Assembly (NCBI GenBank): GCA_003285105.1
Contig: CP030158.1
Coordinates: 3,768,449-3,832,448, forward strand
Source: Roseithermus sacchariphilus
GTDB taxonomy: Bacteria; Bacteroidota; Rhodothermia; Rhodothermales; MEBIC09517
Direction: 5' to 3'
DNA length: 64,000 nucleotides
The notes under the pieces are model-generated. The model did not search any database. It was not told the origin of the DNA and worked only from the letters and a program-made list of their open reading frames with translations. Positions within the stretch are counted from its first letter, which is position 1, and every line of letters starts with the position of its first letter. Shown here one piece after another: positions 35,204-45,383 of the stretch. Both the position numbers and the translations under genes were made by a program.

Positions 35204-37384
35204 ATGAAGCATCTGCTCTCCCTTCTGCTCCTGACGGCCCTCCTCTGCGGATCGGCTTTTTCCCAGGGAGCCTCGTTCGAGGAGGCCGTCGTGGACGTGG
35301 GCAACATCGGCCTGACGATCACGAACGCGGGGTTCATCGGGAGAGCAAACGTGCGCAACAACCCGACGGGGCCACCGTCGATGGAATACCCGCTCGACTC
35401 GGGCGTGGAGCATCTGTTCGAGTCCGGCCTCTGGGTGGGCGCGCGCCGCAGCGACGGGGTGACGACCGTCCGCACCGGCGCCGTCACGGCCGCCGGCGGC
35501 TACCGACCCGGGGCCACGGGCTACGAGTTCGCCCAGACGGCGCCCATCCTGGAGCGCTCCTCCCTCCCCACCTCCGCCGTCTTCACCCGCAGCGCCGTCA
35601 GCCATCAGGACTACCTGACCGCTTTCGTCGACACGGCCACCGTGCTGCCGGGCACCTCCATCCAGATGCCCGACCCACAGGGTCGCCTCGGGATGGCCGT
35701 CGAACTCGAAACGTTCGCCTGGAATTTCCCCTTCACCGAGTACTTCGTCATCCTCAACTGGAAGATCGTCAACATCAGCGAGGCCGCCTGGGAGGACGTG
35801 TACGTGGGCATGTACCACGACCTGGTGGTGCGCAATGTGAACACGACGACGGACGCCGGGGGGGCCTTCTTCAACAAGGGAGGGCTCGGCTTCCTGGACA
35901 GCCTGTATGCCTCGTATGCCTTCAATGCAGGCGGCACCGAGGAAACCCTCAACACGTACGGCGCGATGGCCTTCCTCGGCGCCGAGTGGGAGGACCCGGC
36001 CACGGGCCGAACCCGTTTCTTTCACCCCAACGTAGCAGCCACCTACGAGGCCGAAGGATTGCCCCGTCCTCAGGTGAACCCCCGCTGGTGGCTCTTCTCC
36101 GGCGGGACCGACGAACTCGGGCGTCCCTCCACGGACGAGGAACGTTACCGTCGCATGGCCACGCCCTACCCCAACCCGGCCTCGTTCGAGAACCCAGCCG
36201 ACTTCGAAGCGGCCCGTGCAGCCTGGTTCGAACGCCTGCGTACCGACGGACAGAATTCGGCCGGCAACTGGATCGGCCTGACGCCCGTTGGTCCCGTGCC
36301 GCGCGTCGAGCCCGGCGACACGCTCACGGTCACCTTTGCCGTCGTCGCCGCCCTCAAGCCGGAGGCGTTCCAGGGGCAGGCGGGCAAGCCCATCGACACG
36401 CCCGAGAGCCGCGGCCTGCTGGAAAACAACGTGCGCTGGGCGCAACGTACCTATGCCGGGGAAGACAACAACTTCAACGGCGAACTCGACCCCGGCGAGG
36501 ACGTCAACGGCAACGGGGTGCTGGATCGCTACCTCATCCCCGAGCCACCCTCTTCCCCGAACGTCCGTGTCGTTTTTGAGGATGCCATCGATCCCCAGAC
36601 GGGGCAGCAGGACACGAAGGCGATCCTTTACTGGGACCGGGCTGCCGAGTTCTCGAGGGACCCCGTCACCGGCACGCTGGACTTCGAAGGCTACCGCATC
36701 TACCGGAGCAACCCCGGCGACGACCGCACCGGCAACATCCTCGACCGCGCCACGCTCATCGCCCAGTACGACCGGCCCGGCAACCGCACCGGGTTCAACA
36801 ACGGCTTCGCCGAGATCGCGCTGAACGAACCCGTCACCTTCCCCGGTGACTCGACTGAGTACTGGTACCGATTCGAGGCGGACGACCTCCTCCCCGGATG
36901 GCAATACCTCTTCATCGTCACCGCCTTTGACGAGGGTGACCCCGACGCCGGCCTCCCGTCCTTCGAGTCGTCCCGGACGGCCACGGCCACCCGCGTCTTC
37001 CCGGGGACCCCGCCCGACGACGACGGCGACCGCCGCGTAGGCGTCTATCCCAACCCGTACCGCGTCAGCGCCGCCTGGGACGGGGGCACCAACCGCACCC
37101 GTCGGCTCAACTTCTACAACCTCCCGCCCCGGGCCGAGATACGCATCTACTCGCTCGCCGGCGAAATCGTCAAAACGCTGTACCACGAGGCGGACACGTA
37201 CCGCGGCGACATCCGGTGGTACGACAATTTCAGCGCCGAAAACCGGATCCTTCCCGGTGGGGAGCACGCCTGGGACATCCTCTCCGAAAACGGCCTCAAC
37301 CTGGCCTCCGGACTCTACCTGTTCACCGTCAAGAACCTGGACACCGGCGACACCCAGCAGGGTAAGTTTGCCATCATCAAGTAA
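35204..37384 (+). CDS. Large secreted surface protein with Ca-binding-like loops
   Basis: 726 residues with a signal peptide (KHLLSLLLLTALLCGSAFSQ). No catalytic family is recognised. Around residues 420-440 two EF-hand-like loops stand in tandem, DNNFNGELD and DVNGNGVLD. A fibronectin-III-like segment follows (LYWDRAAEF to YLFIVTAFDEG). The end (VGVYPNPYR, RIYSLAGEIVKTL, LASGLYLFTVK, QQGKFAIIK) is a FlgD-like/T9SS-type sorting domain. It is first in a seven-gene run with a 50-bp gap to the next gene. A surface or secreted location is likely; function inferred only from the neighbours. Confidence 0.85.
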   Translation: MKHLLSLLLLTALLCGSAFSQGASFEEAVVDVGNIGLTITNAGFIGRANVRNNPTGPPSMEYPLDSGVEHLFESGLWVGARRSDGVTTVRTGAVTAAGGYRPGATGYEFAQTAPILERSSLPTSAVFTRSAVSHQDYLTAFVDTATVLPGTSIQMPDPQGRLGMAVELETFAWNFPFTEYFVILNWKIVNISEAAWEDVYVGMYHDLVVRNVNTTTDAGGAFFNKGGLGFLDSLYASYAFNAGGTEETLNTYGAMAFLGAEWEDPATGRTRFFHPNVAATYEAEGLPRPQVNPRWWLFSGGTDELGRPSTDEERYRRMATPYPNPASFENPADFEAARAAWFERLRTDGQNSAGNWIGLTPVGPVPRVEPGDTLTVTFAVVAALKPEAFQGQAGKPIDTPESRGLLENNVRWAQRTYAGEDNNFNGELDPGEDVNGNGVLDRYLIPEPPSSPNVRVVFEDAIDPQTGQQDTKAILYWDRAAEFSRDPVTGTLDFEGYRIYRSNPGDDRTGNILDRATLIAQYDRPGNRTGFNNGFAEIALNEPVTFPGDSTEYWYRFEADDLLPGWQYLFIVTAFDEGDPDAGLPSFESSRTATATRVFPGTPPDDDGDRRVGVYPNPYRVSAAWDGGTNRTRRLNFYNLPPRAEIRIYSLAGEIVKTLYHEADTYRGDIRWYDNFSAENRILPGGEHAWDILSENGLNLASGLYLFTVKNLDTGDTQQGKFAIIK

Positions 37385-37434
37385 GCCCTCGGGGGACTTC
37401 ATGCCCCCTTTCCCTCACCAACACGGAGTGAACC

Positions 37435-39618
37435 ATGAGACGAACCCTTACCACCCTTTTCGTCCTGCTCCTGCTGCTGGCCCCGGCGGCCAGCGCCCAG
37501 GACGCCGTGGACGTGACCGTGCGCGAGATCAACGCGATCCCGGAGGCCAACATCAATGCCGTGATCGCGCTGGGCACCGCCCTCACGGGAGACGACATCA
37601 CCGCCAACATCCGCTCGCCCTATGCCGGCCAGAAGGTGCGCTTCACGGCCGTGGTGCTGGCCGAGCCGAACAAGTCTGGCCTCTCGAGCATCAGCAGCGA
37701 CGGCGTCAACCCCAGCCGTGTCCACTATTTCGTCCGTGATACCTCGGCCGCCTCGATGGGACCCGCCGGCATGGACATCCAGATCGTGGACGGAGACTAC
37801 CAGACCACGGGCTCTCTCAGTCTATTCAAAGGAGACGTCGTGACCATCACGGGCGACGTCACCTACTTCGGCACGGGCCTGCAGATCACGCCGGAGACGA
37901 TTGAATTGCGAGGCGTTTACACCGACCTCGGACTGCCTGCGGATCTCATTGACCCGGTGCCGGTCACGGTCGACCAGATCAACCAGAACCTCGGATCGGG
38001 TGGAGATTTTCAGATCCAGGCCAACTGGGCCAACTTCAGCAGCCTGCACCAGCAGTACGTTCGCATCGAGAATGCGGTGGTCTGGCGCTCGCCCAACCGC
38101 ACGGACGACCGTCCCAACTGGGCCGTCATCCAGAACAACGTCCTGCTCCAGAATGACGACATGTCGATCCGCTACCGGAACGACCGGGCCAACTACCCGG
38201 ACACGTTCGACAAGCGGGAGACGCCGTTCGAGGCCCCGCCGCAGGGCGCGACGGTGACGGTACAGGGCTTTGCGCTCCTGCGCAGCGGCTTTGATATAGG
38301 AGGTGATGCTGACGGCACCATCGGGGCGCCGTCAATTGGGATGCTCAAAATCGTGCCCTGGGAGGACGAAGACCTCGTCATCACGGCCGCGCCGAAGGTG
38401 GTCATCGAGAGCGTCGCCGGACCGGACACCGTGCCGGGCGAAGGCCCCATCCCGGTGACCGTCACCTTCAGCGGCGACCCGGCCAATATCACCTCCGTCA
38501 ATCTGATCTACGAAACCTCGGCGGGCGGCGGAGCACAGAGCGTCGCCATGAGCAGCACGGACGGCGGGAACGCCTACACCGGCGAGATCCCGACGCAGCC
38601 CGATGGGACGTTCGTCACCTATTACGTCGAGGCATCGGATGCGGATGGGGTCGTCTATGCTTCCGAGCCCATGCAGATGACGCGCGTCCTCTACGACGGC
38701 ATCGACGAGATCGCCGACATCCAGGAAACCATCGACGGTGGCCCCGGTGACAGCCCCTTCGCCGGCCTGACGACCGACATGGACCTGACCGTGACCGTCC
38801 AGAGCTCCCCGGGCACCTCCGGCATCGTGGCCGTCCAGGACGACGCAGCCCTGGGACCGTGGTCGGGCATCCTCATCACCGGTGAGGGCACGGCCACGCT
38901 GAACCCGGGCGACGTCATCCGCATCACGAGCGGCACGGTCGCCGAGAACTTCGGGGTGACCGAGATCCAGGACGTGACGTTCGAGACGGTGTCCACGGGA
39001 GGCGCACCGCTCGGCTACAAGACCGTCACGACCGACGTGCTGCAGGATGCCGACATTGCCGAAGCGCACGAGGGCATGCTCCTGCGGTTCGAGGACGTGC
39101 TCATCACCTCGATCGAGAGCTTTGGCGAGTGGACGTTCTCGTCGGACGGCACCGAGGAGAACGCCGTCTTCGCCGACGACGCCTCCAGCGCCATCCCGAG
39201 CAACTTCAACGCGACGGCCATCGCCGTGGGTGAGGTGCGGGACTTCATCCAGGGCATCTGGTGGTACTCCTTCGGCGCCTACAAGCTCGTCCCCGAGACG
39301 ACGGCCGACGTCGGCGTGGTGACGAACGTGAGCGTGGACGAGAACGAGGTGCCCGCCCACTTCGCGCTGAAGCAGAACTACCCCAACCCCTTCAATCCGG
39401 TCACGACCATCGAGTACAGCATCCCGGCCGTGGAGCAGGTGAAGCTGAGCGTGTTCGACGTCCTGGGCCGCGAGGTCGCCGTCCTGGTCGACGGCAGCCA
39501 GACGCCGGGGGCCTACACGGTCACCTTCGACGCCTCCTCCCTGCCGAGCGGGCTGTACCTCTACCGCCTCGAAGCCGGCGGCCAGAGCATCGTCCGCTCG
39601 ATGATGTTGCTGAAGTGA
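37435..39618 (+). CDS. Secreted OB-fold-like protein with T9SS sorting domain
   Basis: 727 residues with signal peptide ending ASAQ and a good GGAG ribosome site. Residues about 65-165 (KVRFTAVVLAEPNKSGL, then GDVVTITGDVTYFGTGLQI) and about 455-570 (LTVTVQSSPG, NPGDVIRITSGTVAENFGVT, EGMLLRFEDVLITS) look like OB folds of the type found in extracellular nucleases (YhcR/NucH-like). An Ig-like segment separates them. The last 85 residues are a T9SS type A domain (NYPNPFNPVTTIEYSI, ending RSMMLLK). No nuclease active site is visible in this protein; it may bind nucleic acid or another polyanion at the surface. Confidence 0.85.
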   Translation: MRRTLTTLFVLLLLLAPAASAQDAVDVTVREINAIPEANINAVIALGTALTGDDITANIRSPYAGQKVRFTAVVLAEPNKSGLSSISSDGVNPSRVHYFVRDTSAASMGPAGMDIQIVDGDYQTTGSLSLFKGDVVTITGDVTYFGTGLQITPETIELRGVYTDLGLPADLIDPVPVTVDQINQNLGSGGDFQIQANWANFSSLHQQYVRIENAVVWRSPNRTDDRPNWAVIQNNVLLQNDDMSIRYRNDRANYPDTFDKRETPFEAPPQGATVTVQGFALLRSGFDIGGDADGTIGAPSIGMLKIVPWEDEDLVITAAPKVVIESVAGPDTVPGEGPIPVTVTFSGDPANITSVNLIYETSAGGGAQSVAMSSTDGGNAYTGEIPTQPDGTFVTYYVEASDADGVVYASEPMQMTRVLYDGIDEIADIQETIDGGPGDSPFAGLTTDMDLTVTVQSSPGTSGIVAVQDDAALGPWSGILITGEGTATLNPGDVIRITSGTVAENFGVTEIQDVTFETVSTGGAPLGYKTVTTDVLQDADIAEAHEGMLLRFEDVLITSIESFGEWTFSSDGTEENAVFADDASSAIPSNFNATAIAVGEVRDFIQGIWWYSFGAYKLVPETTADVGVVTNVSVDENEVPAHFALKQNYPNPFNPVTTIEYSIPAVEQVKLSVFDVLGREVAVLVDGSQTPGAYTVTFDASSLPSGLYLYRLEAGGQSIVRSMMLLK

Positions 39619-39702
39619 TCCGGTGATTCGTCCTACGGGATGCCGCGGGTGGGGCGTGCTCGTTCCGGGCCGCCCCACCCCGCATCACGTAACTCCATTC
39701 CC

Positions 39703-41334
39703 ATGCACCGTCTTTCCCCCTTCTTGCTCCGGCTTGCCGGTATGGCCGGGCTGAGCCTCGTCGTGCTCTGGGCCGGATGCGATGCCGCCATCACCGGCAC
39801 CCCGTTCGAGAACCGGCCTCCCGACACGGCCCTGAGCGTGCGGGATTCGTCGCTCGTGGATAACCTCGCCGACGCGAATCGCCTGACGAGCACCGTATAC
39901 ATTTCCTGGACGGGTACCGACCCGGACGGGTTCGTGGCCTCCTACGAACTTCGTTATTACCCTTCGGACGAGCGCCCCGCCCCCGACGAGGGCTGGTCCG
40001 CCACGACGCGCACGGACTCGCTCGTGCTGTTGCCCATCCCCCGTGGCGAGCGCACCGCCGACGTCACGTTCGAGGTGCGTGCCATCGACAACGAGGGCGC
40101 CCGTGACCCGGACCCCGCCCGCACCGTCTTTCCCATACAAAATGCGCCGCCCACCCTCTCGCTGAATCCCTTCGATCTGCCGCCGGACACCACCTTCACC
40201 GTGGTCTCCTTCGCCTGGACGGCCCGCGACCCCGAAGGTCCGGACAACCTGGACCGCATCGAAATCAGCCTCAACGACAGCACGTCGTTCGTGGCCCTCT
40301 CCGCTGACGTCGACTTCATCACGCTCATCGGCGACGTCGACCGCAACGACCCGAGCCAGACCGAGGCGACGGCACGTATCTTCGCCGGACGCGCCTTCCA
40401 GTCCACGGGCCTGACCGTGCCCGGCCTGCGCCTCGACGCCGACAACACGTTCTACGTGCGGGTCGTGGATCAGACCGACACAACGAGCACGCTACAACGC
40501 GTGACCTGGTACGTCAAGAAGCCCACGAGCGAGGTGCTCTATGTGAACGACTACCGCAAGGCGACGGCCCCCACGGTGCAGGCGTATCACCTGGCCCTCC
40601 TGCGGGACTACCTCCCCGCCGGCATGAGCATCGACACGTGGGACCTCTCGCAGCCGTATGCCACCGGCTCCTCCGGCAACACGCCCCGCTCGGATGCCCT
40701 CCCGGGCGAGGCCGAGCCGACGCTCCGTGAAACGCTCCTGCTCTTCAAGTACATCTACTGGGTGACGACCAACGCCACGAACCGCATCCAGGGCAACAAC
40801 CTGCCGCTGGCCGCCACCGTCATGGACGCGTTCTTCGAAAACGGCGGCAAGCTGATGGTCCACACGCCGATCACGTTGCCCACCAACCCCGAGGATAACC
40901 TGGGCAACCCGGCCATCCTGCTACTGCCGCTCAACGACCTGACGGCCCTGCCCGACTCCATCGGGCGCCTCGAACTCGGTGTCGGCGCCGCCATCGATCC
41001 GATCGAGCCCGTACCGGGACCGGATGTGACGCTGCCGCCGCTCGTCTCGCAGCGGTTCTTCATCAACGAACTGCCATTCGACGCCGAGAGTGCCAACATC
41101 ATCCCGCTCTATGAGGGAGCATACCGGTACCGCACCCAGCGCGGTAGCCGCGGCGAGTGGCCCGGCCCCAGCACCGTGGCGTCGATCAGCGCCGACCGCC
41201 GGGTGGGCCTCTTCGCCCTGCCCATGGTCAACGAGCAGACGGGTGAGCCGCTGCTCTTGAGCACGGACGGGGACCCCGAGGCTCCACGACGGGCCATTCA
41301 TCTGATCCTGGAGAGCCTCGGCTTCCCCCGCTGA
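39703..41334 (+). CDS. Lipoprotein with Fn3-like domains
   Basis: 543 residues with lipobox LWAGC. Two fibronectin-III/Ig-like domains occupy about residues 40-250 (VYISWTGTDPDGFVASYELR, FAWTARDPEGPDNLDRIEI). The second half starts SEVLYVNDYRKA and has a Rossmann-like alternation with MDAFFENGGKLMVHTP, similar to GATase/ThuA-like domains. No catalytic residues are recognised. It lies 14 bp before the TonB-dependent receptor gene, so it may be an accessory surface lipoprotein, in the position a SusD-like protein would take, though it is not SusD. Confidence 0.8.
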   Translation: MHRLSPFLLRLAGMAGLSLVVLWAGCDAAITGTPFENRPPDTALSVRDSSLVDNLADANRLTSTVYISWTGTDPDGFVASYELRYYPSDERPAPDEGWSATTRTDSLVLLPIPRGERTADVTFEVRAIDNEGARDPDPARTVFPIQNAPPTLSLNPFDLPPDTTFTVVSFAWTARDPEGPDNLDRIEISLNDSTSFVALSADVDFITLIGDVDRNDPSQTEATARIFAGRAFQSTGLTVPGLRLDADNTFYVRVVDQTDTTSTLQRVTWYVKKPTSEVLYVNDYRKATAPTVQAYHLALLRDYLPAGMSIDTWDLSQPYATGSSGNTPRSDALPGEAEPTLRETLLLFKYIYWVTTNATNRIQGNNLPLAATVMDAFFENGGKLMVHTPITLPTNPEDNLGNPAILLLPLNDLTALPDSIGRLELGVGAAIDPIEPVPGPDVTLPPLVSQRFFINELPFDAESANIIPLYEGAYRYRTQRGSRGEWPGPSTVASISADRRVGLFALPMVNEQTGEPLLLSTDGDPEAPRRAIHLILESLGFPR

Positions 41335-41348
41335 GCCCGGATGCCGCG

Positions 41349-44270
41349 ATGCGTACGATCCACTACGTTTCCATGCGCCTGTTTGCCTTTCTCCTCCTGA
41401 CCTGCGTTTGCGTGGGATCGGTCCTCGGCCAGGGCCGCATCGCCGGTACCGTGCGTGACGCCACGACGGGCGAGCCGCTCATCGGGGTCAACGTGATCGT
41501 CGTCGGCACCTCCAATGGCGCCGCCACCGACCTCGACGGCCGCTACGTCATCGAAAACCTCCGCCCCGGCGAGTACGCCGTCCGGGTTTCCTACATCAGT
41601 TTCGAGACGAAACTGTTCACCGGCATCACCGTCCGGGACGGCGAAACGACCCGGCTCGACGTGGAGCTGCAAGAGGCGGTGTTGTCTACCGACGAGGAAA
41701 TCGTCATCGTCGGTGAAAAGCCTCTGCTGGACGTGGAACAATCCTCCAGCGCCTACACCATCGGCAGGGAGCAACTGGAAAGCGCCCCCTTGCGCAACGT
41801 GCAGGAGGTCGTAGCTACCCAGGTCGGCGTCGTCCGCGATCCGACGGGCCTCTACATCCGCGGGGGGCGTGCCAACGAGACCGGCTTCATCGTCGACGGC
41901 GTATCGGCCAAGGACCCCCTGGCCGGCACCGGCTTCGGTCTCGACATGGGATCGAATGCCTTCTCCGAAGTGGAAGTGACCACGGGCGGCCTCGGCGCCG
42001 AAGTGGGCGATGCCACCAGCGGCGTCGTTTCCGTCGAGACGCAAACCGGCGGCGACACCTTCGCGGGCTTCTTTTCCCACAAGCGCGACCACCTCGGCTT
42101 CAACGAAGACGCCGCCTCCACATTCAACGAAGAGATCTATGAACTCAACCTGGGCGGCCCGATCATCCGCGGCAAACTGCGCTTTTTCCTCTCCGGCCAG
42201 GTTCAGCTGTCGGACGGTTTCACGCGGCAGGTGGCCACGCCGGAGCAGGTGCGTTCCTCGCTGATCGGCACCGACTTTTTCTCCCCCCGCACGGGCAACC
42301 GCTGGAATGGCCTGACCAAGCTCACCTATGACCTCCGGCCCGGCATGCGGGTGCAGGCCTCCTACCAGCGCTCGCTGACCATCAACCAGAACACCCGCAT
42401 GCTTCAGGTGACCGGCAACGAAGCCGTCATCCAGCCGGGCTTCCAGTATGCCTTCATCCTGCAACCGGACAACGCCAACACGTACGCGCACGACAACATC
42501 ATCAGCTATCTGAAGTGGTCGCACGTGCTCAACGAACGCTCGTTCTACGACGTGCAGGTGAGTCGCCTCTTTACGAAGCTGCGGGCCGATGCCAACGGAC
42601 GCCCCTGGCGCCCCCGGAACGTGGACACCGAACTCGACCCGGAGAGCATCGTCACCTACCCGGCCAACCTCTTCGTCGACGAGAACGGCAACCCGACCGA
42701 CCCGAATGCGCTGTTCGTGCTCCCCGGTCCCGGCCTGATCAACAACGGCGGCATCGCCACGCGCTTCCACGACCACTTCGCCGAAGAGATCACGCTGCGC
42801 GCCTCCTACACGCGGTTCTCGGCGGACAAGAACAACCGCCTCAACGTCGGCTTCGAGGCCAAGTTCAATGACTACCAGTGGATCGACATCATTCGCCCCT
42901 GGGTGGGAGCCCCGATTGGTGGTGAAGAGGGCACGAGCACGGGCCGCCTCGGCGAGAGTTCGGACATCTGGCGCGTCAAGCCCCGGCGCGGCGCGGTCTT
43001 CGGCACCTATCAGATCCGATACCGCGGCCTGATCGCCAACCTGGGCACCCGCCTGGAGTACTGGGCCCCCGGCCGCTACGTCGACCGCCTCGTCGACGAC
43101 CCGCTGGCGCCCATCCTCGACGGCGTCCGTGACTCGTACCGGGACAACACCGTCAAACTGTTCGGCCTGCGCTACAAGCTGCGCCTCTTGCCCCGCCTGC
43201 GCGTCTCCTTCCCCATCCAGGAAAACCGCGTCCTCTTCTTCAACTACGGCCACGCGACCCAGCTACCCCATCCGACGTTCGTCTACACCGGCCTCGATCC
43301 GTTCTTCCAGGACCGCTCCTTCTTCGCCGACCTGGGCAACCCCGACCTCAACCCCGAGGTCGACATCTCCTACGAGCTGGGCCTGCGCAACCAGTTCTCG
43401 ACCAACGACGTGCTCAACGTCACGTTCTTCTGGCGGGACAAGTTCGACTTCATCACCGTCGAGAACGTGGTCGTGAAGGACCCGACCGGCCGCGATGTGA
43501 CGCGGGCCTTCCGCGTCAACGGCGACTTCGCGCGGGTGCGCGGGGTGGAGGTGAGCTACCTCAAACGCATCGGCGACTGGTTCCTGGGGCAACTCTCGGG
43601 GTCGTTCTCCCGCGCCACAGGCCTCAGCTCGACCAACAACGATGCGCTGCAGGACTTCCTGGCCAACGGTGACATCGAGAACACCTTCGAAACGCCGCTG
43701 GCCTGGGACCGCCCGCTCGACCTGAAGGCCAGCGTCACCTTCACGCACGACCGCGCCCAGCCCTGGCTGGGCCTGCCGGGCCTGAACCGCTTCCGGCTAT
43801 ACGTGTCCTCCACCTTCCGCAGCGGGCAGCGCTACACGCCGGCCGTGTTCCGGGGGCGCGAGGTCAACCCCTTCACCGGCGAGGCCGACTGGCGTCCGAT
43901 CTACGAGATCGAGACCGATCCCCGTGCCCGCTTCTCAGAGATCGGCGAACCCTGGTGGTGGTTCGACCTGAACCTCCAGCGCTCGGTCGCCTTCGCCGGC
44001 ACCGACCTGGTCTTTTCGATCGAGGTGACGAACCTGTTCAACCAGAAGAACAGCGTCATCGTCAACCCCGTCACCGGGAAGGCGTACCCGGACGTCGACC
44101 CCGAGACGACCGATTTCACGCAGCTGCGGGACAACCCCGACTTCGACGTGACCACCGGCACGCGCGACCCGCGCTATGAGGACCCGGAGACGAGCGGCCT
44201 GCCGCCGTTCAACCCGGCCCGCTTCCTGCCCCAGCGCCACATCATGGTCGGGGTGTCGTTCCGGTTCTGA
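41349..44270 (+). CDS. TonB-dependent outer-membrane receptor
   Basis: 973 residues. A signal peptide (ending SVLGQ) is followed by a carboxypeptidase-like regulatory domain (GRIAGTVRDATTGEPLIGVN, residues about 30-115), a plug domain (VQEVVATQVGVVRDPTGLYI, RGGRANETGFIVDGV) and a 22-strand barrel ending in HIMVGVSFRF with a terminal Phe. Such receptors import large or scarce substrates using TonB/ExbBD energy. No SusD partner is adjacent; a lipoprotein precedes and a PorV-like protein follows. The substrate is unknown; nucleic-acid products are inferred from the locus. Confidence 0.94.
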   Translation: MRTIHYVSMRLFAFLLLTCVCVGSVLGQGRIAGTVRDATTGEPLIGVNVIVVGTSNGAATDLDGRYVIENLRPGEYAVRVSYISFETKLFTGITVRDGETTRLDVELQEAVLSTDEEIVIVGEKPLLDVEQSSSAYTIGREQLESAPLRNVQEVVATQVGVVRDPTGLYIRGGRANETGFIVDGVSAKDPLAGTGFGLDMGSNAFSEVEVTTGGLGAEVGDATSGVVSVETQTGGDTFAGFFSHKRDHLGFNEDAASTFNEEIYELNLGGPIIRGKLRFFLSGQVQLSDGFTRQVATPEQVRSSLIGTDFFSPRTGNRWNGLTKLTYDLRPGMRVQASYQRSLTINQNTRMLQVTGNEAVIQPGFQYAFILQPDNANTYAHDNIISYLKWSHVLNERSFYDVQVSRLFTKLRADANGRPWRPRNVDTELDPESIVTYPANLFVDENGNPTDPNALFVLPGPGLINNGGIATRFHDHFAEEITLRASYTRFSADKNNRLNVGFEAKFNDYQWIDIIRPWVGAPIGGEEGTSTGRLGESSDIWRVKPRRGAVFGTYQIRYRGLIANLGTRLEYWAPGRYVDRLVDDPLAPILDGVRDSYRDNTVKLFGLRYKLRLLPRLRVSFPIQENRVLFFNYGHATQLPHPTFVYTGLDPFFQDRSFFADLGNPDLNPEVDISYELGLRNQFSTNDVLNVTFFWRDKFDFITVENVVVKDPTGRDVTRAFRVNGDFARVRGVEVSYLKRIGDWFLGQLSGSFSRATGLSSTNNDALQDFLANGDIENTFETPLAWDRPLDLKASVTFTHDRAQPWLGLPGLNRFRLYVSSTFRSGQRYTPAVFRGREVNPFTGEADWRPIYEIETDPRARFSEIGEPWWWFDLNLQRSVAFAGTDLVFSIEVTNLFNQKNSVIVNPVTGKAYPDVDPETTDFTQLRDNPDFDVTTGTRDPRYEDPETSGLPPFNPARFLPQRHIMVGVSFRF

Positions 44271-44289
44271 GCCTGATGAAAACAATCTG

Positions 44290-45360
44290 ATGCATCCGTT
44301 CCACCCCATACGACGGGCACCGCGGCAGCGTGGCGAGATACCGGTCCGCCGGCACCATACGCTCCTGCTGGTGCTGTGGCTGGGTGCCCTGTGGCTGCCG
44401 GCGTCCGCCCCGGCCCAGGTGCTGCCCTCCTTTGGCGGCGACCGGGCGGGGACGTCCGGCTTCCAGTTCCTCAAGATCGCTTCCGACGCGCGCGGCGCGG
44501 CCCTGGGCGAGACGGTCGTGGCCGCGGCCTTCGACGCCAGCGCCCTGTTCTGGAACCCGGCGCTGGCCGCCCAGCTCGACGGCCTCCACGCCGGCCTGCA
44601 CCACACCGCCTACTTCGTCGACGTATCGCTCGATCTGCTGGCCGTGACGTACCACCTTCCGGGTCCCGGCCTGACCCTGGGCGCCAGCCTCCAGACCCTC
44701 GACTCGGGGAAGATGGACGTGACGACCGAGTTCGAACCCTTTGGTACCGGCGAACAGTTTCGCCTGATTGACATGGCCACCGGCCTGACGCTGGCCCAGC
44801 GCCTGACCGACCTGTTCAGCTATGGCGTCACGGGCAAGTACGTGCGCGAGAGCGTCGCGGGCCTGACCACGTCGACCCTGGTGTTTGACCTTGGCATCTT
44901 CTATCGCATCGGCGACACAGGGGCTCAGATGGCCGTCGCCATTCGCAACTTCGGTTTCGATGCCCGCCCGGAAGGCTCACTTCGTCGACCCGTCATCAAC
45001 CAACCCCCTGAGGCCGTCGAAACCGAGTTCGAAGCCATGACTCCACCCACGACGTTCCTCTTCGGCCTTACCTACGACGTCTTGCACGACGATGCGCGGA
45101 ATGACTTGCTCGTCTCGTTGCAACTGAATAACCCGAACGACAACGCGGAAAACTGGAACGTGGGGGTCGAATACGTGTGGCAGCAGCGTCTGGCGATGCG
45201 AACCGGCTACCGGTTCGGCGTGGAGGAATACACGATGCCCGGTCTCGGACTGGGACTCTACCTCCCTCTGCCCGGGCCCGACCTGCGCTTCGATTATGGC
45301 TTCAACCGCCTCGACCGCCTCGGTGCCATCCACCGCATCGGCCTCAACCTGAGTCTCTGA
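44290..45360 (+). CDS. PorV/PorQ family outer-membrane protein
   Basis: 356 residues with a signal peptide ending APAQ. The mature start GTSGFQFLKIASDARGAALG followed by ALFWNPALAAQ is the hallmark of the PorV/PorQ (UPF0164) FadL-like family. PorV shuttles T9SS cargo from the translocon to the attachment complex; family members outside the main T9SS set may serve particular cargo. The ATG giving MHPFHPIRR was chosen over an out-of-character upstream extension. It is 19 bp after the TonB receptor gene and next to T9SS-tailed proteins, which fits the role. Confidence 0.87.
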   Translation: MHPFHPIRRAPRQRGEIPVRRHHTLLLVLWLGALWLPASAPAQVLPSFGGDRAGTSGFQFLKIASDARGAALGETVVAAAFDASALFWNPALAAQLDGLHAGLHHTAYFVDVSLDLLAVTYHLPGPGLTLGASLQTLDSGKMDVTTEFEPFGTGEQFRLIDMATGLTLAQRLTDLFSYGVTGKYVRESVAGLTTSTLVFDLGIFYRIGDTGAQMAVAIRNFGFDARPEGSLRRPVINQPPEAVETEFEAMTPPTTFLFGLTYDVLHDDARNDLLVSLQLNNPNDNAENWNVGVEYVWQQRLAMRTGYRFGVEEYTMPGLGLGLYLPLPGPDLRFDYGFNRLDRLGAIHRIGLNLSL

Positions 45361-45383
45361 CCGGTGCCCTCCGGTATGTACCT

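Noticed and set aside
34907-37402. Long minus-strand frame opposite the first surface protein
   Set aside because: Low-complexity Gly/Val/Arg sequence without domains, opposite a clear secreted protein.
41298-43253. Long minus-strand frame opposite the TonB-dependent receptor
   Set aside because: Reading frame kept open by GC-rich codons; the plus-strand receptor explains the region fully.
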